NCBI GenBank assembly: GCA_963764465.1
Contig: CAVXSO010000002.1
Span: 186,001 to 250,000 of the forward strand
Direction: 5' to 3'
Length of the DNA: 64,000 nucleotides
Origin: JAJXXT01 sp963764465
GTDB taxonomy: Bacteria; Pseudomonadota; Alphaproteobacteria; Acetobacterales; Acetobacteraceae
The notes under the pieces are model-generated. The model was not told the origin of the DNA, did not search any database, and saw nothing but the letters and a program-made list of their open reading frames with translations. Position 1 is the stretch's first letter. Each line of letters begins with the position of its first letter. The position numbers were made by a program, and so were the translations under genes. Shown piece by piece: positions 1 through 8,171 of the stretch.

Positions 1-116
1 GGGCGCGGGCGGGGCGACGGTGCCGCCGGCGGCATGTGGCGCAGCAGGACGCGCAGGCCGGCCTCGTTGCCTTGGATGCGATGCGGCGTCTCGCGTGGGT
101 CGAGCTGGTTGGTCAT
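1..116 (-). CDS. N-terminus of a probable alpha/beta hydrolase, cut by the window edge
   Basis: On the minus strand an ATG at 116 opens a frame that stays open to base 1 and encodes about 38 residues starting MTNQLDPRETPHRIQGN, with a GLRVLLRHMPP stretch. This resembles the first beta strand of small alpha/beta hydrolases, where a Pro-rich segment precedes the oxyanion loop. No catalytic residue lies inside the window. The call is supported indirectly: a fragment at 2651-2845 carries the C-terminal part of such a hydrolase next to a second copy of the neighbouring regulator gene. The gene is divergent from the ArsR gene at 231, with 114 bases between the starts, so the regulator may control it. 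The coding call is moderate and the family call is tentative. Confidence 0.45.
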   Translation of the reverse strand, partial: MTNQLDPRETPHRIQGNEAGLRVLLRHMPPAAPSPRPR

Positions 117-230
117 GCATGGGCTCCGCGTTGCCGGTGGGGCTTGCCATCCCGGGGCGCCGCGATACTTCGATCGGGAACGAAGAGTCGATGCTTGCGC
201 CGTGGGCCCTCGCGGGCGCAGCGTCTGGCC

Positions 231-923
231 ATGCACGGCGCATTGCAGGGACCTGGGCTGGCGGAGATGGCCGCGCTGATCGGCGATCCGGCGCGGGCGA
301 ACATGCTCGCGGCCCTGATGGACGGGCGTGCGCTCACGGCGGGCGAACTGGCGGCGATCGGCGGTATCGCGGCACCGACGGCGAGCGGGCACCTGGCGAA
401 GCTGGTCGAGGGCGGCCTGCTTGCCGTGGCGCGGCAGGGGCGGCACCGATACTACCGGTTGGCCGGCGCCGAGGTCGGGCGCATGCTCGAGGTACTGATG
501 GAACTGGCCGCGGGCCGCGAGGAAGTGGCGAGGCCGCGTGCCGTGCCGCGCATCGGGGAGGCGATGCGGGCGGCCCGCACCTGCTATGACCATCTGGCCG
601 GGCGGCTCGGCGTTGCGATCGCGGGTGGGCTGGTCGCGCGCGGCTACCTGCGCTGGGAGGACGACGGTGGCGAGGTGACGCCTTCCGGCCGCGCGGCGCT
701 GGAGGCGATGGGTGTGCGGGCCGGCGCGTCGCGGCGGCGGTTCTGCCGTCCCTGTCTCGACTGGAGCGAGCGGCGGGCGCATGTCGGCGGCGCGCTGGGG
801 GCGGCTATCTGCGCGCGCTGCCTGGAACTCGGCTGGGTTCGGCGGCAGCCTGGCACGCGTGCCGTGCTGGTCACCCCGGAAGGTGCGCGGGGCCTGCGCG
901 AGGCGTTGGGGGCCGCGGGTTAG
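231..923 (+). CDS. ArsR-family winged-helix transcriptional regulator
   Basis: The product is 230 residues from the ATG at 231. An upstream in-frame start exists, but its translation is low-complexity and would overlap the divergent hydrolase promoter. Residues about 10-80 form an ArsR-type winged helix: a GDPARANMLAAL first helix, a recognition-helix segment TASGHLAKLVEGG and a GRHRYYRL wing. The C-terminal half holds CRPC and CARC pairs, possible metal or redox ligands, and ends near LTPEG. ArsR proteins of this length act as DNA-binding repressors in the cytoplasm. The gene is divergent from a hydrolase gene and convergent with a solute-binding protein gene. A damaged second copy lies at 2840-3285. 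The ligand is unknown. Confidence 0.85.
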   Translation: MHGALQGPGLAEMAALIGDPARANMLAALMDGRALTAGELAAIGGIAAPTASGHLAKLVEGGLLAVARQGRHRYYRLAGAEVGRMLEVLMELAAGREEVARPRAVPRIGEAMRAARTCYDHLAGRLGVAIAGGLVARGYLRWEDDGGEVTPSGRAALEAMGVRAGASRRRFCRPCLDWSERRAHVGGALGAAICARCLELGWVRRQPGTRAVLVTPEGARGLREALGAAG

Positions 924-940
924 GCGGCCCTCGCTTCGTC

Positions 941-2509
941 TCAGGTGCGGCGCACGCCGTACATCTGCGGGAAGCCCATGCGGACATCCGCGAGATCGTT
1001 ACGGTATGCGGTCGGCTGGTCATACATGCCGAGCGGCACGTAGGGCACGTCCTTCCAGAAGACCTGCTGCATCTGCTCGCAGAGCTTCTGCTGCGCCTTG
1101 AGGTCGGGCGCGCTCAGCCAATCGGCGATCAGCTTGTCCATCGTCGGCATCGTGGGCCAGCCGTACCAAGCCTTCTTGCCGTTGCCTTCGAGAGCGGGAT
1201 TGGCGAACGGCATGACGTTGCCGATGCCGCCGAGGAAGGTGAAGAAGATGTTCCACCCGCCCTCGGCCGGCGGCTTCTGGGAGGCGCGGCGCTGTACCAC
1301 GGAGCCGAAATCGAGCGACTGCAGTTCCACGTTGAAACCCATTTTCTTGAGCACATCGACGCAGACCAGACCCTCGCTGTTGATGACGGGGATATTCGCG
1401 CCCACCAAAGCGACAATCTTCTCACCCTTGTAGCCGGCCTTCGCCAGTTCCGGCTTCAGGCTCGCGGGGTCCTTCACGCCGCGGGTGATGTCGACCCCCG
1501 TCGTCGAGGCCATCGGCGTGCCGGGAACGAACAGCCCGACATCGGTCTTGACGACGCTCGGCTGCGAGCCCGCGACGGCGGCCATCACCTCCTGCTGGCT
1601 CATCGCGCGCAGCACGAGCCGGCGGATCTCCGGCTTGTCGAACGGCGGATAGAGGCAGTTGAAGCGCAGGCAGCCAACGTAGCCGGTGACATCGGTGACG
1701 CGGGTGGTAATCTTGCCGGTCTTTTGCAGCATGCCGATGAGATCGATGTCGGGAAACGCCCACCAATTCTGTTCTCCCAACTCAAGGGCGGCGGCGGCGG
1801 TGGCGGAGTCGTTGATGACGGTCCACTCGACGCGGTCGAAATAGGCGATTTTCGGGCCCGCCATGAAGGACGGCGTGCCGCTGCTGCGCGGCACGTAGCC
1901 TGCGAATTTGTCGAAGACGAGCTTGGCGCCCGGCACGCGCTCGGCCGCGTTGTAGACGAAGGGGCCGCTGCCGATCGTGGTCTTGATCTGGTCGTGCGGG
2001 TTCGCCGGCACCTGGTGCGCCGGCATGATGCAGGAGCTGTAAATTGCGAGCGCAGTCGGGATCAGAGAAAACGGCCGCTTCAGCTTGATCACCAGCGTCT
2101 TGTCATTGGGCGTGGAAAAACTCTCCACGAAGGAACCAACTATGATGCCAAACGCATCGACCTGGGCCCAGCGCTTGAGAGTGGCGACGCAATCGGCCGC
2201 GACGACCGGCGTGTTGTCGTGGAACTTCAGCCCATCGCGCAGGGTGATGGTCCAGGTCAGCTTGTCCGACGAGACGGTATGCCCCGCCGCCATCTGCGGC
2301 TGCGGTATGAAGTTCGCGTCGTTGCCATAAAGCGTGTCGTACACGGCGAGCGAGAAGTCGCGTGTCGGAACGCCGGTGGTCCAGACCGGGTCGAGCGAAC
2401 TTGGGTCGCCCAGGGGGATGAACTTGAGCGTGCTCGTGCCGGCGCTCGCGATACCGGGCGCGGCCAGCGCGGTGGCGGCACCGGACGCCATGAAGGCACG
2501 ACGTTTCAT
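941..2509 (-). CDS. ABC transporter substrate-binding protein, family 5 (peptide/opine type), copy 1
   Basis: The protein has 522 residues and begins MKRRAFMASGAATALAAPG, a twin-arginine-like signal followed by an Ala-rich region, so it is probably exported to the periplasm. The body fits the SBP_bac_5 family: a PLGDPSSLDPVWTT start, an LTWTITLRDGLKFHD segment and a WPTMPTMDKLIADW stretch near the end. Family members bind oligopeptides, nickel or related solutes and deliver them to an ABC permease. No permease or ATPase gene is in the window, so this is an orphan binding protein. AAGGAAGGGG lies upstream of the ATG. A paralogue of the same length is encoded at 3303-4871. Confidence 0.9.
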   Translation of the reverse strand: MKRRAFMASGAATALAAPGIASAGTSTLKFIPLGDPSSLDPVWTTGVPTRDFSLAVYDTLYGNDANFIPQPQMAAGHTVSSDKLTWTITLRDGLKFHDNTPVVAADCVATLKRWAQVDAFGIIVGSFVESFSTPNDKTLVIKLKRPFSLIPTALAIYSSCIMPAHQVPANPHDQIKTTIGSGPFVYNAAERVPGAKLVFDKFAGYVPRSSGTPSFMAGPKIAYFDRVEWTVINDSATAAAALELGEQNWWAFPDIDLIGMLQKTGKITTRVTDVTGYVGCLRFNCLYPPFDKPEIRRLVLRAMSQQEVMAAVAGSQPSVVKTDVGLFVPGTPMASTTGVDITRGVKDPASLKPELAKAGYKGEKIVALVGANIPVINSEGLVCVDVLKKMGFNVELQSLDFGSVVQRRASQKPPAEGGWNIFFTFLGGIGNVMPFANPALEGNGKKAWYGWPTMPTMDKLIADWLSAPDLKAQQKLCEQMQQVFWKDVPYVPLGMYDQPTAYRNDLADVRMGFPQMYGVRRT

Positions 2510-2515
2510 GGCTTG

Positions 2516-2538
2516 GACCCCTTCCTTGTCAGGGGATC
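2516..2538 (-). promoter_or_regulatory. Hairpin overlapping the ribosome binding site of binding protein copy 1
   Basis: GACCCC pairs with GGGGATC (one bulged base) on either side of the Shine-Dalgarno sequence for the gene starting at 2509. A stronger version sits at 4878-4901 before copy 2. Its conservation in both copies hints at translational control, but no experiment supports this. Confidence 0.3.
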
Positions 2539-2650
2539 ATGCTGACACGCTCGCCACGGGCGCGGTAGCCACGAAACGCGCCCGCGCGAGCAGGCGAGTA
2601 TGGAGCGCGCGCCGCGCCGGCTCCGCCGGGTCGACCAGGATCGGCGCGCA
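2537..2650 (-). pseudogene. Fragment of the Hint-protein C-terminal tail
   Basis: About 37 codons, starting CAPILVD and ending ARFVATAPVASVSA before a TGA, match the last residues of the large Hint protein at 4900-8136 (CAPILVD to ARFLPIAPAANVSA). Nothing else of that protein is present here. The piece lies directly upstream of binding-protein copy 1, exactly as the intact tail lies upstream of copy 2, so it marks the edge of the duplicated block. Confidence 0.75.
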
Positions 2651-2845
2651 CGACCTTGATATCGCGCCGGACGGGCGAGGCGACGGTGTCGAACAGCATC
2701 CGCGCGCCGGCATCGGTGGTGAGGCCGTCCCAAGCGCCGCGAATGATGCAGACGGGTGCCGCGACGGTGGACGGGTCGTAGGGAAGATGGCCCGACCAGG
2801 ACGCCGCGATGTCCGCGCGCGGACCGCCGAGGATGGCGACGGCAG
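2651..2845 (-). pseudogene. C-terminal fragment of an alpha/beta hydrolase
   Basis: A minus-strand frame reads DAFPAVAILGG, then PVCIIRGAWDGLTTDAG and LFDTVASPVRRDIKV. The RGAWDGLT segment is the usual loop that carries the catalytic Asp in alpha/beta hydrolases. No start, nucleophile or histidine motif is present, and the frame runs out of phase into the Hint-tail fragment. At its other end it abuts the truncated ArsR copy. It is probably the remnant of a paralogue of the hydrolase that begins at 116, left after a deletion removed its N-terminus together with the regulator's N-terminus. Confidence 0.6.
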
Positions 2846-3285
2846 GGAAGGCATCGCTACTACCGGCTGGCCGGCGCGGAGGTCGGGCGCATGCTCGAGG
2901 CGCTGATGGACCTGGCCACGGGAAGGGAGGCGGCGGCGCGGCCGCGCGCCGTGCCGCGGATCGGCGAGGCGATGCGGTCGGCCCGCACCTGTTACGACCA
3001 CCTGGCCGGGCGGCTGGGCGTTGCGATCGCGGACGGGCTGGTCGCCCGCGCGGCGCTGAGGGGAGGGGATGGGTGTGCGGGCCGGCGCGTCGCGGCGGCG
3101 GCTCTGCCGTTCCTGTCTCGACTGGAGCGAGCGGCGGGCGCATGTTGGCGGCGCGCTCTGGTGCGGCGATCTGCGCGCGCTGCCTCGAACTCGGCTGGGT
3201 GCGGCGGCAGCTTGGCACGCGTGCCGTGCTGGTCACCCCGGAAGGTGCGCGGGGCCTGCGCGAGGCGTTGGGGGCCGCGGGTTAG
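2840..3285 (+). pseudogene. Truncated, frameshifted second copy of the ArsR regulator
   Basis: The sequence matches the intact regulator from its HRYYRLAG wing onward, but the DNA-binding N-terminus is missing. It is readable as far as GVAIADGLVAR, where a stretch equivalent to roughly 45 bases is deleted. A second frame then carries CRSCLDWSERR, and a third carries CARCLELGWVRR to the stop. At least two frame changes and the missing helix-turn-helix make it non-functional. The last 80 bases are almost identical to the intact copy. Confidence 0.85.
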
Positions 3286-3302
3286 GCGGCCCCCGCGTCG
3301 TC

Positions 3303-4871
3303 TCAGGTGCGGCGCACGCCGTACATCTGCGGGAAGCCCATGCGGACATCCGCGAGATCGTTACGGTATGCGGTCGGCTGGTCGTACATGCCGAGCGGTA
3401 CGTAGGGCGCCTCCTGCCAGAAATTCTGCTGCATCAGTTCGCAGAGCTTCTGCTGTGCGGCGACGTTCGGTGCATCCATCCACTGCGCGAAGAGCTCCTC
3501 GATCTTCGGCATTGTCGGCCAGCCGAACCAGGCGTTCTTGCCGTTGCCGCGCAGCGCGATGTCCGCGACCGGCGTCACGTTGCCGACACCGCCGAGGAAG
3601 GTGAAGAAGATGTTCCACCCACCCTCCGCCGGCGGCTTCTGCACCGCACGGCGCTGCACGACGGTGCCCCAGTCCAGTTCCTGCACGTCGACGTTGAAGC
3701 CCATCTTCTTGAGCACGTCGGCGCAGACCAGGCCCTCGTTGTGGATGGTCGAGAACGTCGTTGCCACCAGCAGGATGATCTTCTCGCCCTTGTAGCCCAG
3801 CTTCTCGAGATCGGGCTTGAGGCTTGCAGGATCCTTCACGCCGCGCGTGATGTCGATGCCCGTCGTCGAGGCCATGGGCGTGCCGGGGACGAAGATTCCG
3901 ACATCGGTCTTGATCAGGCTGGGCTCGGCGCCCGCGACCGCGGTTATGACGTCCTTCTGGTTGATCGCGCGCATGACCAGGTGGCGGATCTCCGGCTTGT
4001 CGAACGGCGGATAGAGGCAGTTGAAGCGCAGGCAGCCGATCTCGCCGGTGACATCCGTCACGCGGATCACGATCTTGCCGTTGGAGCGCAGGACGGCCAC
4101 CAGATCGATGTCCGGGTTCTCCCACCAATCCTGCTCGCCCGATTGCAGCGCCGCGGCCTTGGTCGCGGAGTCGGGGATCACGGTCCATTCCACGCGATCG
4201 AAATTGGCGACCTTGGGGCCGGCCATGAAGGACGGCGCGCCGCTGCTGCGCGGCACATAGCCCGCGAATTTGTTGAAGATGAGCTTGGCCCCCGGCACGC
4301 GCTCGGCGGCGTTGTATGTATAAGGGCCGCTGCCGATCGCGGTCTTGATCTGGTCGCGCGCGTTCGCCGGCACCTGGTGCGCCGGCATGATGCAGGAGCT
4401 GTAATAGGCGAGGGCGTTTGGCAGTAGTGAGAACGGCTTCTTGAGCTTGATGACGAGCGTCTTGTCATCGGGGGCGGAGACGCTGTCCATGCGCGAGCCG
4501 AGCGCGATGCCGAACGCCTCGACCTGGATCCAGCGCTTGATCGAGGCGACGCAGTCCGCCGCGACCACCGGCGAGTTGTCGTGGAACTTCAGCCCATCGC
4601 GCAGCGTGATGGTCCAGGTCAGCTTGTCGTCCGAGACCGTGTGGCCGGCGGCCATCTGCGGCTGCGGCACGAAATTCTCGTCGTTGCCGTAGAGCGTGTC
4701 GTAGACGGCGAGCGAGAAGTTGCGGGTGATGTCCGCCGTGGTCCACACGGGGTCGAGCGAGGCGACGTCGGCCTGCGGGATGAATTTCAGCGTGCTGGTG
4801 GCCGCACGCGCGATAACGGGCGTGGCCAGCGTGGTGGCGGCGCCAGTCGCCATGAAGGCACGACGTTTCAT
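3303..4871 (-). CDS. ABC transporter substrate-binding protein, family 5, copy 2
   Basis: The protein has 522 residues, the same length as copy 1, and begins MKRRAFMATGAATTLATPV, a Tat-like signal followed by the cleavage region ARAATS. A longer frame extends upstream to 5090, but its translation is low-complexity and runs through the Hint-gene tail, so the ATG at 4871 with a GAGGGGGG ribosome site is preferred. Domains follow SBP_bac_5: ADVASLDPVWTT near the N-terminus and LTWTITLRDGLKFHD near residue 90. It lies 28 bases downstream of the large Hint gene on the same strand, so the two may be cotranscribed. The C-terminal 20 residues are identical to copy 1. The substrate is unknown. Confidence 0.9.
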   Translation of the reverse strand: MKRRAFMATGAATTLATPVIARAATSTLKFIPQADVASLDPVWTTADITRNFSLAVYDTLYGNDENFVPQPQMAAGHTVSDDKLTWTITLRDGLKFHDNSPVVAADCVASIKRWIQVEAFGIALGSRMDSVSAPDDKTLVIKLKKPFSLLPNALAYYSSCIMPAHQVPANARDQIKTAIGSGPYTYNAAERVPGAKLIFNKFAGYVPRSSGAPSFMAGPKVANFDRVEWTVIPDSATKAAALQSGEQDWWENPDIDLVAVLRSNGKIVIRVTDVTGEIGCLRFNCLYPPFDKPEIRHLVMRAINQKDVITAVAGAEPSLIKTDVGIFVPGTPMASTTGIDITRGVKDPASLKPDLEKLGYKGEKIILLVATTFSTIHNEGLVCADVLKKMGFNVDVQELDWGTVVQRRAVQKPPAEGGWNIFFTFLGGVGNVTPVADIALRGNGKNAWFGWPTMPKIEELFAQWMDAPNVAAQQKLCELMQQNFWQEAPYVPLGMYDQPTAYRNDLADVRMGFPQMYGVRRT

Positions 4872-4877
4872 AGGCAG

Positions 4878-4901
4878 GACCCCCCTCTTGGTTAGGGGGT
4901 C
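4878..4901 (-). promoter_or_regulatory. Hairpin sequestering the ribosome binding site of binding protein 2
   Basis: A 7-bp stem (GACCCCC with GGGGGTC) and a 10-base loop fill the gap between the Hint-gene stop and the binding-protein start. The G-rich arm is the Shine-Dalgarno sequence. It could attenuate translation or act as a weak intercistronic terminator. There is no T-run. Confidence 0.35.
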
Positions 4902-7900
4902 ATGCTGACACGTTTGCCGCCGGTGCGATAGGCAGGAAGCGGGCCTGGGCCAGCAGGCGCGTGTGGAGCGCACGCAGGGCGGGCGCGGCCAGGTCCACCA
5001 GGATTGGCGCGCAGCCCCGCTGGTCCCAGATGCGCCTTGCCGCCTGCTCGCGCGCGAAATCCGGATGCAGCTCCGTCGGGCCCCTGGCATTCTCGAATGC
5101 GCCGCGGTTGCCGGTGTCGAGGTAGGTTTCGCAGGGCAGGCCCTCGGCGAGAATCACGTCGTGGCGGTCCAGCTCCACATGCCAGTAGGTGATGCTGGCT
5201 CGCGTTTCCTGCACGATCGAGGCGCCGTTGACGAGGTAGCGGATCGGCACCAGGTGGCCGTCGACGAACACCGCGTGGTCGGGCGAGAGCACCAGGTCGC
5301 GCAGCGGCAGGCCGGGACCGAAGGCGCCCGCGCGCACGCGCACCGGCATCACGTCGTGCGGCCGCGGATGGCGACGCAGATCCGTGCGGCGATGGCCGAT
5401 CCACTTGATGACGGCGAGGCGGCCGGTCGCGGTCACCACCCGCTCGCCCTCCCGCAGCGTCTCGACCGGGCGTGGCGCCGTGTCGGTGACGATGGCGGTG
5501 CCGGTCGCGAAGCAGGCGGTGATGTAGGTGTTGCCGTTGCTGAGGGCGAAGCCGAAGTCGCCCGCAGGCAGCGCCGTGTTGACGTTGAGCGTGACGCCTG
5601 TGCCAGCGACCGTGAGCTGCGAGCCCGAGAGCGTGAGGCCGGTCGCGGATGCGCCGAGGATCTCGATCGTTTCGTGGCTGGTGAAGCCGCTGATGACGGG
5701 GCTCGGCGCACTGACCGGTGCGAACGCGAGGGTCGCGTTCTGGCCCATGAAGATATCGCCCGAGCCGGCAAGCCCGCTCGCCAGCGTCATGGCGCCAAGG
5801 TCGTCGATGACGGCGCCGGCGACGAGCGTCGGCGTCGTGCCGGAAAGGGTCCAGTATCCGCCAGCGTCGACGGTGACCTGATTGACGTGGATGAGCGGCG
5901 CGACGCTGACGTTGAACGCGCCGTGGCCCGGCGCGAAGATCATCGAGGTCGTGAAGCCGGAGGCGAGGCCGTTCCCGCCGTCGATGAGACCGTGGATGTA
6001 GGCGCCCGGCTCGATGGTGATGACGTCGTTGGCGCCGGATTGCAGCTTGATGGCGGCGCTGCTGGCGCTGATCGTTCCGGCCTCGATGATATTGACGGCA
6101 CCGGCGCTGGTGCCGCCCTGGTAGATGCCGAAGGCGCCGGCGATCGTGCCGGAGCCGGCATTGAAGACTGAGCCGCCGGCGCCAAGGGAAATTGCTTCCG
6201 CCGTCCCGTTGGTCCCGATCACCAGGCCGTAATTGGCCACCGTCGCGGTCGTTTCCACGTTGATGCCGGCTTTGGGCGCCGTGATCGTTCCATGAGCGAG
6301 GTTCGTGACGATACCGCCGCTTTTGACGTCGATGCCGCTGTCGTAGTTGCCCTGCAGCAGGCCCGAGTTGACCAGGTTGAGGATGCCGCCAAAGGTCCCG
6401 GAATAGATGCCGACGTTGTATCCGACGATCGTTCCGGAATTGGTGACGGTTCCGCCGGCAAACAGCGCGACACCGGCCGAGTTGGTGTTTGTCGGGTTGG
6501 CGATCAGGCCGTAATTGACGACGGTCACATTGGTTGCGGCGCTGCCGCCATAGACACCGGCGGTGTATTTCGCCGCCGTGCTCGCGTGCGTGATGACCGC
6601 GCCCGTGTCGTTGACGACGAGATCGCCCGCGCCGAGCGTGACGCCAGCGCCCTCGATCGTGCCGGCGGGGCTGCCGGTGCCGGCACCCTGGTTCGTCAGC
6701 GTGACGCCGGCGAGCAGCGAATCCGATCCGTCGAAGATCCACGCGCCCTTGACCAAGATCTGCTGGAAATTGACGAAGCTGGTGTTCAGGTTGGTGAGAG
6801 TACCAGTCGGAGCCGCGGAATAATATTGCAGCCGCAACGTGCTCTCGAAGGCCGCGCCGATCGTGTTGCCGCCGTTGACCACGCCGCCGAAATAGGCGCC
6901 GCCGTTGACGTCCACGCGGTTCGCATAACCGGCGGCCAGGGCGACCGCGGTGCCGCCATGGCCGATGATGGTGCCGCGCGACTGCACCGTGCCGGCCCCA
7001 CCCTTGATGAAGATGCCGTCCGTCTGGCCGATGATCGTGCCGCTGCCGTAATTCTGCACGATGCCGCCCGAGAACATGGCGATGCCGGTGCGGGTCGCGG
7101 CGTCGATCATGCCGTGGTTGACGACGATCCCGGAGCCGTTGGTGACGTAGATGGCGGACGCCGTCGACCCCGCGCCAAGGATGCGGCCGCCGGCCTCATT
7201 GACAACCGTGCCGCCGCCAAGCAGGGCGAGCCCGCCACCCTGGCCTGACGTGATCAGGCCGGCATTGTCGACGCTGCCGATCCCGTTCTTGAAAACGACG
7301 CCGGGCCCGCCACCGCTGATCGTGCCGCCGAGCAGGTTGCTCACGGTTCCACCCGAGGCCAGGAGTGCCACGACGCTCGATGTCGTGGCGGACGCACCGA
7401 TGAAGCCGCTGTTGGTCAGGGTGACGACGCCGGCAGCCAGGGTGGAGGCCGAGTAAATCTGCGCGTGCTGGCCCAGGATCGTGCCGCCCGACGCGTTGGT
7501 CACGCTGCCGCCGGAATCCAGCTCCACCGAGTGCCCGGACGAGGCGTACATGTAGCCGCTGTTGACGACTGCCCCGGAGGCGCCGGTCACGTAGATGCCG
7601 GTATTGGCCTCGCGGATGACGCCGGTCGAGTTGTTGGTGACGCTGCCACCGAGCTGCAGGACGATGGCGGCCTTGGTCGTGTCCCCGATCGTGCCACTGT
7701 TGATAACAGTGCCCGCCGCGTTCTTGATCAGGATCGCATGCGTGACGCCGGAAATCGTGCCGCCGCTGGCATTGCTGACGAGGCCGCCTTTCCCAAGCAC
7801 CGCCCCGCCGTAAGTCGAGCCGGCGAGGAGACCATAATTCGTGATCGTTCCGGCTCCGCCGAAGATCCCGGCCGCTCGCCCGGCCTGGATGGCCGCGCCG

Positions 7901-8136
7901 GCGGCGTTGGAAATGCTGCCGCCTGCGCCCAAGGAAATGCCGTAGGTGGCGGTGCCGGAGGGCACCAGGATCGCGCCGGTGTTGACGACGCTCCAACTGG
8001 TGGCCGCGCCGATGCCGGCGACGGTGCCGCCCGTGGCAAGCGTGATCGTTCCGCTGTTCGTGACGGGATCGGCATAATACGCCGATGTCAGCGTTATCGG
8101 CGCGGTGATGTTGCCGGAGATGATGGACGTCGTCAT
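4900..8136 (-). CDS. Large beta-helix surface protein with C-terminal Hint domain
   Basis: The protein has 1,078 residues from the ATG at 8136, which follows a GGGAG ribosome site. An open frame continues upstream to 9294, but that part is the out-of-phase end of the acyltransferase gene. Residues about 10-850 consist of many degenerate 20-25 residue repeats of the type VTNSGTI, GGTVTN and NYGLI, as in filamentous-haemagglutinin-like beta helices. A Hint domain starts at Cys875 (CFATGTAIVTD), followed by PVETLREGERVVT and a SPDHAVFVDG block, so both the Cys nucleophile and the conserved His are present. Hint domains can self-cleave or form esters; here this may release or anchor the helix. 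No classical signal peptide is visible. The tail is duplicated at 2537-2650. Confidence 0.85.
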   Translation of the reverse strand: MTTSIISGNITAPITLTSAYYADPVTNSGTITLATGGTVAGIGAATSWSVVNTGAILVPSGTATYGISLGAGGSISNAAGAAIQAGRAAGIFGGAGTITNYGLLAGSTYGGAVLGKGGLVSNASGGTISGVTHAILIKNAAGTVINSGTIGDTTKAAIVLQLGGSVTNNSTGVIREANTGIYVTGASGAVVNSGYMYASSGHSVELDSGGSVTNASGGTILGQHAQIYSASTLAAGVVTLTNSGFIGASATTSSVVALLASGGTVSNLLGGTISGGGPGVVFKNGIGSVDNAGLITSGQGGGLALLGGGTVVNEAGGRILGAGSTASAIYVTNGSGIVVNHGMIDAATRTGIAMFSGGIVQNYGSGTIIGQTDGIFIKGGAGTVQSRGTIIGHGGTAVALAAGYANRVDVNGGAYFGGVVNGGNTIGAAFESTLRLQYYSAAPTGTLTNLNTSFVNFQQILVKGAWIFDGSDSLLAGVTLTNQGAGTGSPAGTIEGAGVTLGAGDLVVNDTGAVITHASTAAKYTAGVYGGSAATNVTVVNYGLIANPTNTNSAGVALFAGGTVTNSGTIVGYNVGIYSGTFGGILNLVNSGLLQGNYDSGIDVKSGGIVTNLAHGTITAPKAGINVETTATVANYGLVIGTNGTAEAISLGAGGSVFNAGSGTIAGAFGIYQGGTSAGAVNIIEAGTISASSAAIKLQSGANDVITIEPGAYIHGLIDGGNGLASGFTTSMIFAPGHGAFNVSVAPLIHVNQVTVDAGGYWTLSGTTPTLVAGAVIDDLGAMTLASGLAGSGDIFMGQNATLAFAPVSAPSPVISGFTSHETIEILGASATGLTLSGSQLTVAGTGVTLNVNTALPAGDFGFALSNGNTYITACFATGTAIVTDTAPRPVETLREGERVVTATGRLAVIKWIGHRRTDLRRHPRPHDVMPVRVRAGAFGPGLPLRDLVLSPDHAVFVDGHLVPIRYLVNGASIVQETRASITYWHVELDRHDVILAEGLPCETYLDTGNRGAFENARGPTELHPDFAREQAARRIWDQRGCAPILVDLAAPALRALHTRLLAQARFLPIAPAANVSA

Positions 8137-8171
8137 CGAACGCTCCCGTCGAATCCGAGATTCCGTTGACG

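Larger units (their letters stand above)
446..2650. repeat. Copy A of a tandem duplication (ArsR 3' part, binding protein, Hint tail)
   Basis: This block aligns in order and orientation with 2841-5013. It contains the 3' part of the ArsR gene, the whole binding-protein gene and a short piece of the Hint-protein C-terminus. The match is closest around 845-1020 versus 3210-3395, where the ends of the convergent ArsR and binding-protein genes differ by only a few bases. The central parts of the two binding-protein genes have diverged more. That uneven identity suggests an old duplication later homogenised at one end. Confidence 0.8.
2841..5013. repeat. Copy B of the tandem duplication
   Basis: This is the partner of 446-2650. 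It holds the broken ArsR copy, binding protein 2 and the genuine C-terminal tail of the large Hint protein. The Hint gene is complete only on this side, so copy B probably carries the ancestral junction and copy A the duplicated end. Confidence 0.8.
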
